Shown piece after piece: positions 32,492 through 43,219 of a DNA stretch of 64,000 nt (its first letter is position 1; each line of letters opens with the position of its first letter). Below the pieces are notes generated by a model. That model was given only the letters and a program-made list of their open reading frames with translations. It made no database searches and was not told the DNA's origin. This DNA comes from Mesostigma viride. Its lineage: Eukaryota > Streptophyta > Mesostigmatophyceae > Mesostigmatales > Mesostigmataceae. The stretch lies in the NCBI GenBank assembly GCA_009746045.1, contig RPFO01000615.1:1-64000 (forward strand), given 5' to 3'. The position numbers and the translations under genes are program-made.

Positions 32492-33760
32492 GCAACCAAC
32501 TTAGCAGAAGTCCACCATGTCTCTACAGGCAAGGTGGGCACAAAAAGACAGCACAGCTAACTGACAACGGCGCATTCTGGACTTGATGATGGTAATATAT
32601 ATGTACAGCAAAGAGACAGCCAGCGCTATATGTATATATATATACCAGGTGGCCCAAAGGGCGTCTAGCTACACATACATATTGTGAGCCACAAGGTGCC
32701 ATCATCTTGGCGTACATGCTTCATCACACACTAAAACATACCATGACAGCTTCTAGACTTAAGTGACGAGCAGTTTTCAAGCTCCTTATTCATGATACCA
32801 GCAAGACGAAACCTATGCACCATAACTATGAGGTCATTAAGTATCCTGCACTTGGACAAACCATCATTTTCACCGGAAAAGAAACCTATACAAAACAACA
32901 GATAGTGCAGACAAAAGCCCCTATTCATATCATACAGGGGATGGAAGCTTCACTGGCAATGACTTCCTCCATTTGCCGATCTCTTAAGAAGTCCCCACCA
33001 CAGCCATGCTATCCACCCCATACAACACCCATATTACCGATGCATACACGTAAATTTATGAGCATATCCACGATCACCCTCAATGGACGCATACACTTTC
33101 ACATCACTTTGCACGGCTTGCCTTAAAAAAGACACGCTGACCCCTTGCCTCACGCATTGCGGACTTGCCTGGAATCGGTCAGCATGTTGCGAGAAAGTTT
33201 GTTTGAGGCCGGGAGGCGGGGCAGATGACGCCACATCGCTGCAAGTCATGCGCATCAACGAAAGCAGCAAGGTTTTCCGTCAAAACTCCAGCACGACATC
33301 ACACATCCAAAAGTCGCCTGTAAAATATACTAGATACATTTACAAAAAACTTGGAACTGGTTGTCAAAGTATTGAAACTCTCCAAGACACTCTCCAAGAA
33401 ACTTACGCCGCAGAAGCTCCTCCAGCGCTCTGATCCTCCGCTCCCCGGGACTTGGTTTCTTCGTAAGGGCTGGATCTGCAAGACAAGGACCGTTGGTCGT
33501 ATGTTTAAAGCACCAATATACTGTGTCGGTAAGCCGAGCTCCGGAGCTTTCGCACTGGGACGCAACCTAACCACATCCACTTTAACCATTGGTTAACTTC
33601 CATATTGCTAGTCAATATGTCCGATGATAAGAGTACGGTTCTCGCCGAGTAAAATGTGCAGCCAAAATACATACGGGGTCGCGAGGTCTTCGGGATCGGA
33701 GTCAGAGTCACTGGAATCCATCGGATCCTTGCGCACCGCGCTGGGGCTATCCGTGTCCAT
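21176..33760 (-). CDS. KCBP: Kinesin-like calmodulin-binding protein (kinesin-14), 23 exons
   Basis: Minus-end-directed microtubule motor unique to the green lineage, regulated by calcium/calmodulin; in plants it acts in cell division and trichome shape. Exons 5' to 3': 33760-33671, 33475-33407, 32401-32273, 31848-31779, 31190-30962, 30575-30223, 29825-29534, 29206-28995, 28670-28561, 28187-28107, 27660-27442, 27083-26922, 26576-26439, 26073-25928, 25628-25499, 25012-24837, 24482-24374, 24096-23712, 23453-23362, 22956-22888, 22451-22328, 22012-21934, 21350-21176. All introns are GT-AG, phases agree, and the total is 3,639 nt (1,212 aa, near the plant length of about 1,260) with no internal stop. 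Domain order: MyTH4, FERM, coiled coil, motor, calmodulin-binding helix. The first two exons are the least certain: exon 1 must use the second of two adjacent donors (GTATTT rather than GTATGT) to keep frame. The start is [11 protein letters not shown]. Confidence 0.95.
21658..21853. repeat. GGGT/GGGC microsatellite in the last KCBP intron
   Basis: GGCT-rich sequence passes into (GGGT)n and then (GGGC)n with GGGCGGC interruptions. It lies in the intron between 21350 and 21934. A complementary-type array (CCCACC then CCCGCC) ends the window at 63785-64000. The ORFs of Gly/Arg or Pro/Ala dipeptides here are repeat artefacts. Confidence 0.95.
21934..25012 (-). other. KCBP: KCBP C-terminal kinesin motor exons
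   Basis: Residues about 839-1157. The kinesin-14 neck/motor junction reads [17 protein letters not shown]. The P-loop is [12 protein letters not shown] (exon 24096-23712), switch [10 protein letters not shown] (23453-23362), switch [17 protein letters not shown] (22956-22888), then [12 protein letters not shown] and [17 protein letters not shown] (22451-22328) and [12 protein letters not shown] with NSLSYASRV at the end. Every catalytic motif is intact, so an active ATPase is expected. Confidence 0.96.
25499..27083 (-). other. KCBP: KCBP coiled-coil exons
   Basis: Residues about 600-850. Four exons (27083-26922, 26576-26439, 26073-25928, 25628-25499) encode strongly helical, charged sequence with heptad-like spacing ([59 protein letters not shown]). 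The segment ends in [15 protein letters not shown], conserved next to the neck of plant KCBP. This region would dimerise the motor. It is shorter than in Arabidopsis, which explains most of the length difference. Confidence 0.9.
27442..30480 (-). other. KCBP: KCBP FERM domain exons
   Basis: Residues about 250-580. Landmarks: [20 protein letters not shown] and [10 protein letters not shown] (F1 lobe), [20 protein letters not shown] (F2), and [52 protein letters not shown] (F3). MyTH4-FERM tandems are shared only with some myosins; in kinesins they mark KCBP. This part binds microtubules, actin or membrane partners in known KCBPs. Confidence 0.93.
30223..32401 (-). other. KCBP: KCBP MyTH4 domain exons
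   Basis: Residues about 75-245. The domain starts at [20 protein letters not shown] and continues [54 protein letters not shown]. The LRDELY.Q..KQT and PPS motifs are typical of MyTH4 modules, which bind microtubules in KCBP. The upstream basic stretch [14 protein letters not shown] corresponds to the segment that precedes MyTH4 in land-plant KCBP. Confidence 0.93.
32424..32490. repeat. (CA)n microsatellite in a KCBP intron
   Basis: About 30 CA units lie just upstream (minus strand) of the acceptor for the exon that ends at 32401. On the transcript this is a (UG)n tract of about 65 nt followed by UUCGUACAUUCUUGCAG, so it may influence splicing. Confidence 0.95.
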
Positions 33761-34848
33761 GACGCTGCTAGGTCAAAGGTTTGTCTCCGATCCTTAAACG
33801 GGCGAGATTTACCTATAGCGGCATAAGTTGACCACTACACCACCCAGAGCCGGCTATCCGGTCCGGTGGTCCAATAGCAATATCTGCAATGATCCAATAA
33901 CGTGCAAAAAAGTACCAACAAAGCTATGGCTTCCAACTGGAATGGAAAAGGCCTGATCACGAAGAACCGTGGTCGGCCGTTGATTTTAGCCCATGCATGG
34001 GGAGGTAGCCCGGTGGCTTCGGATTTCGAACTCCAGGGTGTCAGTTGTGCCAAACCGTGTGCAAGAGCAGGCCGGCCAGCGGAAGTTTAGCAAATTTGTA
34101 GATCAGCTTGGCGCCAGGGGGACTAGTTCTACGCGACCACCGCATTGCTTGGCTGAGGATGATTCGCTCAGGTGGCGAGCCGGAAACGTCCAGACAAACA
34201 GGCTTCATCTGTCAGGAAAGAGATTCAGGAAAGAGAACTTTGAGAGTTGGCTCGTGTCTGTCGTGTGCTGGTTGCCGCTTGGTTGTTTGCTCCTGGTTTG
34301 CTGTGTCTTTCCAACTCTCATTTAGTCTCAACAGGGCCCTCAGGGTCGTGACATGCGACAGCCTTACTCTTGCATGAGAAGCGCCTTTACAGATTCCTAC
34401 TGTGAGGTCTGTTGGACGTGATGGGCCGATCCTGGCCTGATGGGTCTTTGAGGCTTGAGCCATGAGGTCCACCCGCCGATTTCCGTGAGGGTAAACCTCA
34501 AACTGGTATGTCGCTACCGTACTTGGGACAGCATAGGGCTTAACAGTGCGAGGGCAAATGGGCAATGTGGATACGAGATTACGAGTGGATATGCTGTGTC
34601 ACGCAGGAGTGGATATGCTGGGTCGGCATGATGTGTGCACAAATATCTTACACACCTGTTTAGAAAACTTCAAGTTGTTTCCTGCGTTTTCATACCCATT
34701 TTTAATCGATAACAACACCCGCGATAATTCTGCTTGAATGCAACTTTTGGAGTTTTCGTTCACCGAACACGCTACGCGTATTCTGCAGCACCCTAGCGGT
34801 TGTCAATGATAATTTCCTTGCTTCTTATCTCCGGCTAGAATTGTCGGC
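33761..34848. promoter_or_regulatory. Bidirectional intergenic region between KCBP and the glycine-rich protein gene
   Basis: The start codons at 33760 (minus) and 34849 (plus) point away from each other, about 1.09 kb apart. The region must contain both promoters and both 5' UTRs. I see no clear TATA box shared by the two genes. A short direct repeat (GAGTGGATATGCTG, twice, near 34582 and 34607) is present. Confidence 0.6.
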
Positions 34849-36093
34849 ATGGACCCGCCAGAGGGAGGAGGCACGCCTAAGCTTCCGAGCAGCAAACCAA
34901 AGCGACCGCGAAGAGACGATCTTGCAATCCTTGGCCTTTACCGAAAATGGTATGTGCATGCGGATACCACGTGAAGGCATTGATTTTACCTCGAATGCCG
35001 GCGGATGTGCCTTGTTACAACTACCGCATATGCTCTATTCGAAATTTTTTCCTTGCGCTGGTGAACAGGAACCCGGTGCACCCCACAATCGGCACTTTCT
35101 CGGGCCTCGGGCTTGGTTTAGGATGCGGCGTCGGGTGGGGCCTCGGAATCGGCATGCCGGCGCTGGGATACGTCGGCGCAGGTTGCGGAGTTGGCTTCAC
35201 GGTGGGCTTTACTTTCGCTGGCATCGGCGTCGGCCTTCCTTTGATATGGCAGCAGACGACCTCGATCACGGATACTGAAGAGACCTCTTTGGGTAAGCTG
35301 ATACGTGTTTCCCACAAAGCTGAACCCAACCATCCTAGCCCCTAGCTAGAATGGCTTCACTTGCCCTGGCTGCCCCTTGCGTATTTACTTAATCACATGC
35401 CTCTGAGTCAAGCTGGGTGGTGGGGAGAATTGTGTGGAGTGTGAGGTACTTTGGCAGTGCCCTGTTACCCCCCAAAGCAGGGGATGACCCCTGAAGTAAA
35501 CAGTGTAGCTGTCGCTTCTGGTCACCGCAGCATGGGAGCTAGGCGATTGCTGTCGAAGATCGCCCATAGAGAGAGAGAGAGATTGCTGTAGAAGATATGT
35601 ATGTATTATCTTTAGTAAGAATGCCATTCTGCTTATAGCTAAAATATACATGGAGTTGCCAGAACTGGCAAGGCTTCATGACGATCCTGTCTTTCCACTG
35701 CGCTGTGGCCTCCCTCATTGCCAGTGGGCTGCAGACATCTCTTCTTACCAGGGGCTTTTTTTCGCAAATAATGTTCTGCAGTCCTATGCTCAACAAGATT
35801 GCCTCACCTACAAGCTCCATGCTTGATGTCTAAAATTACTACTAATACATCGGCCCTCCTTGGCCCTGCCTGTGCTTGCCCGGCTGAATCCTCTTCGCAT
35901 TTCTATCATTCCACTGTGCTGCATGTTGTGTGGTGCGTGTGCGCCAGTTTCCGCGGAGCGGTCCGGTCATGCCATCAAGGTAAAGGACGTGCTGCTTCAG
36001 CTGCAGGGGGCGTCAAGAAAGGTGTGGCAGTCCACGGCGGACAGCATAAAGGGCGTGGTGGCGGGGGCCTTGCCACCCTTTCGCCGACCCTAG
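34849..36093 (+). CDS. Glycine-rich small membrane protein, AS8-like, three exons
   Basis: Exons 34849-34949, 35069-35292 and 35948-36093 (GT-AG, phases 2/1 and 1/2) sum to 471 nt, 156 aa. Exon 1 is Pro/Lys-rich and ends LAILGLYRK; exon 2 gives NPVHPTIGTF and then a glycine-zipper segment (GLGLGLGCGVGWGLGIG, GYVGAGCGVGFTVGFTF, GIGVGLP), which can form one or two closely packed membrane helices. Exon 3 is basic and helical (VKDVLLQLQGASRKVW) and ends at TAG 36093. The WNPVHPT...GCGVGWG...GYVGAGCGVGF pattern resembles small plant proteins annotated as cadmium-induced AS8-like. I recall that likeness but could not search it. Location and function are unproven. Confidence 0.75.
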
Positions 36094-39029
36094 ACAGGCC
36101 CTTGCGTCGTTGAACTCTGGCGCTATTCACTGGATACACATAGACGGCAACACAAGGCAACAGGCATACACATTTGGAACATTGGACAGTCTGTCAAGCG
36201 GGATATCTGCCCATCTCATTCGCCAAGGATAGCCGGCCGTCTCGGTATTCCTGTGGAACACCCAGCAGGGTGCTCAGACTCTCACCTCGGCTACAGAGGG
36301 AAACTGCGACCGTTGATGCCACGTGGGCCCTTTGTACCAAAGCGGGCGGTGAGGGCTTGATTGGTTACTGTTTTACCCTTGATTTTGAGGGCACGGTGCC
36401 TCTGCCTGCTTGTGACAGCGTGCGGGCCGCCTTCTTCAAGTGGGGACGGCCAACCATTCTGTATCCATGCCAGGGGGGGGGCGATCCTGGTGGCTGACAA
36501 TGCCCAAAAACTCGTAGACACCTTCCAGACGCTGGGCTTAAGGAGATGCCCCTGCAGCGCTGCGATCGAGATTAGCCCATGGCCGATCCAAGAGCAATGC
36601 TGAAGCCGACACGTCCTGAGGCGGCTGCTGTTGCATGCACCAAATGCCTGTTGGAGAAATCCGGTGCGATGTTTATGCACAAGGGATGCTGCGCAGTACC
36701 TAGCCATACATCTTGTCACTGGTTGCAGCCTGCTGTCCTAGGGACGGAGCTATGCTGCACACCCTGCCAGAACTAGTTGTCCCAAGGGCATCTTGTGGCT
36801 ATGGGCATGCTGGGACAGGCACTGCCATGAATGGGACAAGATACGATGCCAGCTGGCTGTTTGTGTGTGTGGGACAAGCCGGGGCAGAGACTGGCACTGT
36901 GATGCCATGACCTGTAAAAAAACTACGGCGTCGCAAGCCATTTTCTTCTTGAAGGCTGGCACCAGGGGAATCATGTACAGCAGAGCCGCCAGCATGCGTT
37001 CTGTGCGTTGTGAACTCCATTCCGCCGTGACGAATGCGGTAAGTCTGGGCACGGCTCATGGCACCACCCATGCCTCTGCAGCATCACATCCGCTAGGCCC
37101 TTGTGGGGAGCGATGTGACCGTGAGCCCCAGAAGGTATCAAGAAAGAAAGCAATTCAATGCCAGGCATCACGTGGGGCCGCGACATCGTGGGGTGCAGCA
37201 GGCGGCCGCAAGGCTCTGTGGTACTTCTAGAACAGCCCATTGAAGGGTTCTTGGAAGCGTGCCTTGGACAGATGGCATGGTGGATCTGTGAAACATGGTG
37301 GGCCGTGGGGAAAGGGGGGGGGGGAGGGGGGTCCTTGGTCAGTTCCAGACCCCCGGCCCGGTCCAAATTGGACTCCATTGAAACCGCTGCGGTATCAAAC
37401 AAGCTCATCCCCCGAAGATGCGCGCGGCCCGAAGATGCGCGCGGCGCGAAGATGCAAACAGCATCGCAGGTGAGCAAACTGTCATGTCTATATTGTACCC
37501 TAAGGTTTCAGAAGGCAAAGACTTTGCAAATCGAACCCAAACGATCCGTTTGGCACAATTCATTCCCTATCCTATGTGTATGCGGTTTTGTATCGAACTT
37601 AAAATGTACGATAGGCAACTGACTGTCTTTTTTGCTGTGCCAGCTCTCAACAGTCTAGCCCCATGCGTGGGCGGCACCCATAGCCCCACCCCAGCCTGCC
37701 AGTGGCTGCCGGGCGGAAGTTGACGAGAAAATAGGTTTCTCGGTGCTAGAGCAACCCCCCCCCAAAAACGCCACTACCACCATATTGCCGCGTGGGTCCC
37801 TGCGTGGCCGCCGCGCGTGCCAGATTTGCCCTCCGCGCGGACGGCGTTGCCTCTGTCCAAGGTACCGGCCAAGCCAGGCTTAGTGGCGCGGGACAGCACA
37901 CAGCTCGCAGCATGCGCCACCACCACCACCATGCTTGCTGTGGCTTGTGCATACGCGCGCTGCTATGGCCCGGCTTGTCTATGTTGGTACCCGGTGCAAA
38001 CCACCAGGTTGCACCGCGGAGTGGAGTTGCACGAGGTCCCTGCAGATGGGTGGATGTGGCACAGCTGTGGCGGCTCAAAATGCAGCTCCCCGCAGCAATA
38101 GTGGCACCGGGGTGGGGGGGTGGCATTGGTTTGTGCCACAGCCATCCGTTCCCATGGGGCCGATGGTGATACCGAATGACCATCTCATTTCGTTCCGCAG
38201 GTTCCTTGTCTGTCTGCAAATATTTGTGGCGCTTCCCTAGCTCTTTGCTCGGTGAACTGAAAGCACGAATACAAGCATGCGTGGCATGCGCGGATGCTTT
38301 CGTGTGCATGAAGGCTGCTTCGGCGTGGGGCGCGTGCTGGCAACATTTAACTATCTTTGGTGACCAACGTAGCTGGCGGATTTATGACAAGGAGTTGAGA
38401 GTGCCTTGTTGTTGATGTCAAGAGGCAAGATGGCTGTACGAGTTCCACTTTATTCGGAAATCTCCTACTTTATATCGAAAATCTCTGCAATGTTGCAATT
38501 GTGTTTGCTCAGCGGAGAACTATGTTTCATTTCCCGGTTGCCTAATGTCCACGTGTCGTGTGTTGCGTCTGCAGCTGGGCTGGGTCGAGGACTGGTCATA
38601 ACTGCGATCGACTTGGGCATCCAGGCAATCCAGCAAGTTGATTAAGTGAGACAACTATTCCAGGACTCCTGCTGGCCCAACGTTGTGTAAGGACTACAAT
38701 AGCAGTCTCAGAGGAAAGGCGTGAAGACTATTGATGGTTGTGTGATCGCTACAAGCACCTCAATCCTTTCTGTTGTAATCATTACTCATGATCCAACAAA
38801 TTGAGCCAGTTAATTTTGGCATCCATGTGAGTTAATTTCTGCGTGCGGGTTTCTACCTTTACCTGTTACGAAGTGAGACAACTACGGCCCTAACCCTTGT
38901 CTGGGCGTAACAATTTCTAAAATAAATTAGTTTGGTCAGTCGAAAGTCATTTTGATATTGTTTGAGACTTTCGATAGCTATGATGTTAGATTCGGGGACT
39001 TGGCCGAGTTTTTCCAACAGTCGGCCCAT
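36094..39029. other. Intergenic, no confident gene
   Basis: Only short overlapping ORFs on both strands. Visible local features: G-rich runs (36473-36481, 37314-37331), a 16-bp tandem CCCGAAGATGCGCGCGG (37411-37456, about three copies), and a CACCAC run (37919-37930). One minus-strand frame near 36940-37040 (RMLAALLYMIPLVPAF) looks membrane-like but has no convincing exon borders. I see no RNA gene. Confidence 0.4.
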
Positions 39030-39618
39030 GTACCGTAGTGGTCAAGATCACTTTGCGACCAAAAAACAGGGTGAAATTCATATTTTGCGACCCAAATGAA
39101 GGCAAAGTTTTAGGTTTGCGAGCCCATCGACTTGTTTATGGTTAGTGGCTGGTACCCAGCTTTAATGAATGATTAGGTACTCGCCTACCCAAGTGTTTTG
39201 ACTCATCATGCACGGATTAGTCTGATAAGTTTTTTATAGGGCCCGGTGCGGCCATGGAAGGTGAGCCCATGTACTTCATGACCTGTCTACACCCCTAGTC
39301 CCACGTTTAAGATTTCCAGCATTAAGATCTTGAGACCCTGGACTTGACCTCTAATTGTAGTAGAATAGTAGTATAATGTAGTAGAACTTGGTAGAATCGA
39401 ATCATAGTAGTAATATTCTATAAGATCGTGAGCCCTGGATTTGCCGGACCCCAATCTTAAACGTGGAGCTAGGGGTGTACTTGGGGCCGTGCGGCACGGC
39501 GCAGGCGCGACGCGGTAACATTTGAACTTTGCGACCCAAAATGAAGCCCATGAAAAGCAGTTTGCGAGGTTGGTTCGCAAAGTAGTTCGTCGCAAAGTCA
39601 TCTTGACCACTACGGTAC
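39030..39618. mobile_element. 589-bp terminal-inverted-repeat element
   Basis: GTACCGTAGTGGTCAAGATC at 39030 returns as its complement at 39589-39618; 29 of 30 bases match. Just inside, both ends carry related TTTGCGACCC/TTTGCGAGG blocks. No protein is encoded, so it is a non-autonomous DNA element (MITE- or foldback-like). No clear target-site duplication could be fixed by eye. A smaller inverted-repeat element sits inside it (39289-39479). Confidence 0.75.
39289..39479. mobile_element. Nested 191-bp foldback element
   Basis: TACACCCCTAGTCCCACGTT at 39289 and its complement ending at 39479 form 27-bp arms with two mismatches. The core contains GTAGTAGAATAGTAGTATAA-type AT-rich sequence. It lies wholly inside the 39030-39618 element and is therefore younger than it, or is the inner part of a compound foldback. 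Confidence 0.7.
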
Positions 39619-41156
39619 CCGTGGCTTTGCTTTCGGTTTGGTGTGTTACTGGTCTGTACCCGGGACTATCAGGTACCGGGATGCCAGACTGGCGAATGCC
39701 ATGTGTAAATCTACGGCTACTATTGCGTAGGGATTGAGGCGCTAGAGGTTCGGCCCACTGCTGGACCGCTGGCGTCGCACGGCCTAGGACAAATGTTGCA
39801 GGTGGCAATGGCTTCCCTGGCGGCCAACCCAAAACTTTGTTTTGGAATGAAATCGACTTGAGTGAAACTCGTCTGCCAAACCAGGGGTCACATCTGGGCT
39901 GCACAAATGCCCTTTGTGCGTGCCATGTAGTTGCATAATTTATCTAGTTGTGCATTCAGGAACTAGCAAGTATTTCAGTCCACTAGTTAGCTAGAATTCG
40001 GGGCTACATTCTCGTAGTCCTCGCGGATAGCAGATTCCGGGTTCACTCGGGCGTAACTCACGCTAGACTAGGATCTTTCGGAATATCGTTGTCTCATCGT
40101 TTCTTGATGTTCGTACATGAGTTTAAGCTTGCGAGGTGTTGCCAGTTTCGAGTCTTGATGCTCTTTCTTGACCGTTGCCTGCCCCTCTCCAAAACCCCCT
40201 TTTTAGATGATGTTGCCAGGCATTTGCCTTGCCCTGGTGTAGTTGTGCAGGTTTTTAGGCGCTGTATGGGTTTAAACACCTTCATAGATGTTAGTTATTC
40301 TTTTGCTACGCTCATACTGCATAATTGTGTGGCCATGGGCTTCGTCAAGGGTGCTTTCGAGCTTATATGGGTGAGTGAAAGATCTTGGTGGTAAACCACT
40401 GTCATCATGTGCCAGCAAGTATGTTGGCCATGCCATGGCAAGGCAAAACAGTTTTATCCATGTCCATTCTTGTTAGAGACACTTGAAATATGCTTAACCT
40501 GCCCAGTACATTGGTGGTTAACACTAAAAAAAAAACCTTTCGTGGGTAGGTATCCAAACCCACTCCCTACGTGCTTGCATAGGCTCTCGCACATTATAAG
40601 GTATAATATAACTGCAATATGATGATGCAAGCATGTTGTCCTATTATGCTGGAAGGGAAATGAGTTGATTGGCATGGTTGGTGGCCACGGTGGTGTGTAG
40701 TACGACCGCACTCCCATGCTAGCATTTTGCTACCAAGGCCCAGTCCTATTTATAGGACTGGCAGTGTTTTGCATGTTTCAGGCAGTGCCAGAGGCCGAAT
40801 TGAGTCCAGTTTTTTGCCACAGTTCAAGAACTCTAATATCTACATGCCTATGATTTTTAATAGTGAATATGGATTTTATTGGATTTTACACACTCGTGTT
40901 TCCACAGAAAATTCCAAAATCGCAAGTAAGGGTTGAGACTCATGTATAATTTTACATGATTTGGTCAACATATGATTTTTTAAGCATATGCCCAATCATC
41001 AGTGCCCAATCGATCAGAATATGCCCAAGCATTAGCATGATATTGAGTGCTATGATGCATATCAAACACATGGGGTACCCCCCCCCCCCCTTACCGCCAC
41101 ATGATCTCAAAGATGGTATACTCAGTCCTATTTTTAGGACTGAGTTATTACAAACG
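39619..41156. other. Intergenic, no gene recognised
   Basis: AT-rich sequence with scattered short ORFs. CCCAGTCCTATTTATAGGACTGG (40739-40761) is an inverted repeat around a TTTATA core; a related TCAGTCCTATTTTTAGGACTGA occurs at 41123-41144, just before the LINE fragment. A C12 run is at 41080-41091. No conserved coding signal seen. Confidence 0.4.
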
Positions 41157-41600
41157 ACGTGTTAAGCAACACACCACCTCCACCACCTCCACCATCTCGG
41201 CACAACTCAAGCAACAAGCCCTCGACCTTCGCGAGGAAGCCGACATCGCCCGGCGCAGCCACAATGTCATCGTCAAGCACTTCGACCAGCAGGCAGGTGA
41301 GACCTCCCCGAGCCTTCTTGAGGCATTTAAGCGCGCCATTCTTGCCCCCATGTTACTCACTGGTGAGCTGGACATGTCGGCTGTCCGCCTCCCCCGCGCG
41401 CGGGGGAAGGCTGGCCCGGCACCCGTGCTCCTCACCTTTAAGTACATGGCGGACAAGCTGGCGTTCCTTAAGGGGACGTGCGCCCGCCGAATTTTTTGGC
41501 GCCAAAAAAATTCGCGGTACCGCCGTGAAGTGAAAAGTGGGTGCACGGTGCGCGCACCCCTTGCGGAAGTGGCCATGGCGACTGCGTTTAGGCGAAACTA
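41157..41600 (+). mobile_element. LINE ORF1 fragment (L1-like), middle part
   Basis: An open frame reads KQHTTSTTSTISAQLKQQAL, then DLREEADIARRSHNVIVKHF, AFKRAILAPMLLTGELDMSA and PAPVLLTFKYMADKLAFLKG. The last part resembles the start of the RRM of L1 ORF1 proteins (P.L..F....K...L). It is colinear with the minus-strand copy at 18.8-20.1 kb. After about 41480 the frame degenerates near an inverted repeat (GAATTTTTTGGCGCCAAAAAAATTC, 41489-41513). Confidence 0.75.
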
Positions 41601-43219
41601 GCAATGTCGGGCTAGAGAAACGCAAAACAAATGCTCGAATGTTGAAGACGATGATTTAATGATGTTGGGTTGTGGCGGCAAGTAGCTGGTTTACAATATC
41701 GCTGCTTTCTTTTACTGCCATCGGCATGGGGGGTAGACTGCATTTTTTGGTCGCGCGGAATAAAATAGAATTCGTGATAGCGGCAGTGAATTCGCAGTTT
41801 TGGGGGTTGTTCTGACCGTGAAGCAGGCGTGAATATCGGTTGCATCGAATTCTAAACCGAGCTGGTGCTTTTTGCCAGATTTTCGGCCTTTATCGGTAAG
41901 TAATTGTTCAGACCTGCGCAGTGCGTGTCTGACCTGTCCATGGAATAACCGCTGTTGTTGCGCGCCTGGGCGAGGGATTTACGAGGGCGAGGTACAGATT
42001 TGTCGCGAATGTTATCGGCTATCAGTGCTTTCTTCTATGAGCTCATCGTTCGAGTTTTTTTGGGTTCTTTTTGGGCAGTTTCCGCCAGCTAGCTCGCCGT
42101 CGCTTGCCGTTGTGTTGTCGAATACCTGGCAGCTTTAGATTGTTTTCGTCGATGTCGTGATCAGGGCCGCTTCAGTCGCAACCTATAGCTCTTCGGGAAG
42201 GTTTAAGGCATTTCATAAAACGTGTTCTGGCAAGGATGTTGTGCGTATGGACGCTTCTTGTTGTGTGAGAGTGACGCACCCTCTCTTCGCAGCGGCATCA
42301 CAGCGCTCATGCGCTGGAGGGCCGCCAATGGTTTCTTTCCATTTTATCGTGCAGGGGAGGAAGTGTTTGATTGACGATTATGTTGGAGATATTGCATTTG
42401 TGTGACTGCATGTAGATAGCTACCACCATTGGTTTATTTGAGCTTTCCCTTGATATCATCATGTGAAAAGACTGCCATGTGCTGAGCCAACCATGGTTGA
42501 CATGGTTGACTGCATGCAAGCTTTGTATGCCATGATCTCCTTGGTTCCTTGCCCTCCATAGTTCCAGTTTGTTGCCCATCTCAGGTAGGGCAGTTCAGGA
42601 GTTGTTGCTGTTTTGGTTAGCTTGGTTGGCATAAACCTTACACTCTAACCTGGGAGAAACATAGAAAATGCTGGTAAGGCATTTTAGTGCCATCATCATT
42701 ATTGCTATTCACATGCTTATAAGTCTGGCCATGCTCGAGGTACGGTTAAGGGCTATGAGGTGTGTGGCCACCCCTGTGTACTTCATAACATATTCAGCAT
42801 GTATTTGATGCATGTTGGATGGCATGTAAAGTGTAATTGTGTTTATACTTGGTTACTGAGTGGTCCTTAGCGCCTGTCCGGTGGTCGTCTAGGAAACTCA
42901 TCAGTGCGTGTCACAGTGACCCCCAACCTTGAGCATGTGTCGTCATCAGTGTGTAATAGTTATTTATATGTGCTTTTGGTCATAGATTTGCCGAGTTCTA
43001 ATCATTGAGTTTACAAGGTAACCTTGGGTTGAGTATAGTGTATGCTCTCTTGGCATGTATGCCTAGCGATCGTGTTGCTATGCTTGCGCTTGCAAGGTTG
43101 GCCATGCCGAGGGCAGGTAAGGGCAGATGAGGTGCCTAGCTGTTTGCTTATGGGTGTAGACACCTCCCCCGCTGCCCTTGCACAGCTGGATGAGCTGAGG
43201 AACAAGAGGAAGCCAGCAG
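41601..43219. other. Upstream region of the PHD exon, no exon assigned
   Basis: Upstream exons of the PHD gene may lie here. Candidates such as the Cys-rich CLTCPWNNRCCCAPGRG (about 41930-41985) and CRECYRL lack clear splice borders. CATGGTTGACATGGTTGAC (42491-42509) is a small tandem. Otherwise nothing recognised. Confidence 0.35.

Noticed and set aside
36750-37071. Plastid import (Tic20-like) exon suggested by RMLAALLYMIPLVPAF
   Set aside because: Only a dozen suggestive residues, an opposite-strand donor consensus of equal quality, and no neighbouring exons.
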